Source: Gammaproteobacteria bacterium
GTDB taxonomy: Bacteria; Pseudomonadota; Gammaproteobacteria; Steroidobacterales; Rariloculaceae
Direction of reading: 5' to 3'
Length of the DNA stretch: 6,520 bases
NCBI GenBank assembly: GCA_016927175.1
Contig: JAFGNC010000100.1
Location: 1-6,520, forward strand
Shown here: positions 5,747 to 6,520 of the stretch, piece by piece
Layout of the letters: the number at the start of each line of letters is the position of its first letter
How positions within the stretch are numbered: the stretch's first letter is position 1
Notes under the pieces: model-generated
Told to the model about the DNA's origin: nothing
Databases searched by the model: none
What the model saw: only the letters and a program-made list of their open reading frames with translations
Position numbers and translations under genes: made by a program

Positions 5747-6520
5747 TCAACGCGCCGGCTCGGCGCCGGTCTTCACCCGTCTCTGGAACGTGTCGCTCGC
5801 GACGATCGCCTGCACGAGCGCGTGGAGCGTATAGCCCTCCGCCCGTGCCGCGCGGACGACGCTGCGCACGACCGGCATGTCGTAGTATTCGAGCTCACGC
5901 CCGAGCGCGTACGTCAAAAGCTTTTCCGCCATCGTGGCGACGAACGCATCCGATCGGGCGAGCAGCGCACGGCGCAGATCCGCAGGACCCTCGAGCCGCG
6001 TACCGTCCACCATCTCCGCCGTGGAGTCGATCGGGTGACCGTTCTCCTGCTCGCGCCAGCGCCCGAGCAGGTCGAAGTTCTCCAGCGCGAGACCGAACGG
6101 ATCCAGCATGCCGTGGCAGTCCGCGCACGCCGTGCTCGCGCGATGCATCTCGAGTCGCGCGCGCACCGTGTCGCCGACGAGGTTCTCCGATTCGGCCGCT
6201 TCGGCCGAAAGATCCGCCTCGGCACCGGGCGGCGGCGACGGCACCGGTGCACCGAGCAGGTTCCTGACGATCCACTGCCCCCGCACGACCGGCGACGTGC
6301 GGTTCGGCGCCGACGTTGCCGTCAGAATGCTGCCGTGACCGAGCAGCCCGCGCCGTGGTCCGCCGGCCGGCAGCTCGACTCGCCGCATCCGGCTGCCACG
6401 CACGCCGTCGATTCCGTAATGAGCCGCGAGCCGCTCGTTCAAATAGGTGTAGTCGGTATCGAGCAGGTCGAGCACGCTGCGCCGCTCCTCGAGCAGATCC
6501 GTGAACAGAAGCTCCGTCTC
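5747..6520 (-). CDS. DUF1592/DUF1588/DUF1585 c-type-cytochrome-like protein, C-terminal part (5'-truncated by window edge)
   Basis: The frame is open to the window edge at 6520, so the N-terminal part is missing and the GTG at 6475 is only an internal codon; 257 residues are visible, while whole family members usually have 600-900. In order it shows the end of DUF1592 (RRSVLDLLDTDYTYLNERLA, then AHYGI), DUF1588 (about 6403-6050; RRGLLGHGSILTATSAPNRT, then SPVVRGQWIVRNLLG), and DUF1585 (about 6034-5777; SDAFVATMAEKLLTYALGRE, then LEYYDMP). A CADCH heme-attachment motif (CxxCH) lies at 6113-6127, followed by GMLDPFGLALENFD, a family hallmark. This points to a periplasmic, covalently heme-bound redox protein; the natural electron donor and substrate are unknown. 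It is the most upstream visible gene of the minus-strand cluster and is almost always seen beside a DUF1552-type partner, as here. Confidence 0.95.
   Translation of the reverse strand, partial: ETELLFTDLLEERRSVLDLLDTDYTYLNERLAAHYGIDGVRGSRMRRVELPAGGPRRGLLGHGSILTATSAPNRTSPVVRGQWIVRNLLGAPVPSPPPGAEADLSAEAAESENLVGDTVRARLEMHRASTACADCHGMLDPFGLALENFDLLGRWREQENGHPIDSTAEMVDGTRLEGPADLRRALLARSDAFVATMAEKLLTYALGRELEYYDMPVVRSVVRAARAEGYTLHALVQAIVASDTFQRRVKTGAEPAR

Noticed and set aside
6473..6475. GTG as the start of the DUF1592 protein
   Set aside because: In-frame residues upstream (ETELLFTDLLEERRS) continue the DUF1592 domain to the window edge, so the gene begins outside the window.

Overview
The window is strongly G+C-rich bacterial DNA, almost fully coding, with codon use that favours G or C in third positions. 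A TonB-dependent outer-membrane receptor and two twin-arginine (Tat) export signals point to a Gram-negative organism. The receptor has the style seen in Gammaproteobacteria and related Proteobacteria, while the DUF1592/DUF1552 pair is also common in Acidobacteria, Planctomycetes and Verrucomicrobia. I cannot fix the lineage from sequence alone; a high-GC, soil- or marine-type gammaproteobacterium or acidobacterium is my best inference.

Layout. Positions 1-1526 (+) hold the C-terminal beta-barrel part of a TonB-dependent receptor whose plug domain lies off the left edge. A 45-nt convergent gap follows. The rest is one co-directional minus-strand cluster, read from right to left: (1) the C-terminal end of a DUF1592/DUF1588/DUF1585 c-type-cytochrome-like protein, cut by the right edge; (2) a complete Tat-exported DUF1552 protein; (3) a secreted protein with about 11-12 ankyrin repeats; (4) a Tat-exported alpha/beta hydrolase whose active site closely matches fluoroacetate/haloacetate dehalogenases. 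Gaps between these genes are 21, 11 and 45 nt and no terminator is evident, so they are probably one operon with its promoter outside the window.

How the genes may work together. Every gene visible here encodes an envelope protein: one outer-membrane receptor and four proteins predicted to be exported. The DUF1592 and DUF1552 families often occur as neighbours and have no established biochemical function. Here they sit with an ankyrin protein, a plausible periplasmic interaction partner, and a hydrolase with a dehalogenase-type pocket. The most interesting reading is an uncharacterised periplasmic redox/hydrolytic module, possibly served by the neighbouring receptor. That is inference from gene order and export signals, not something the sequence proves. 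No mobile element, CRISPR array, tRNA or rRNA was seen.
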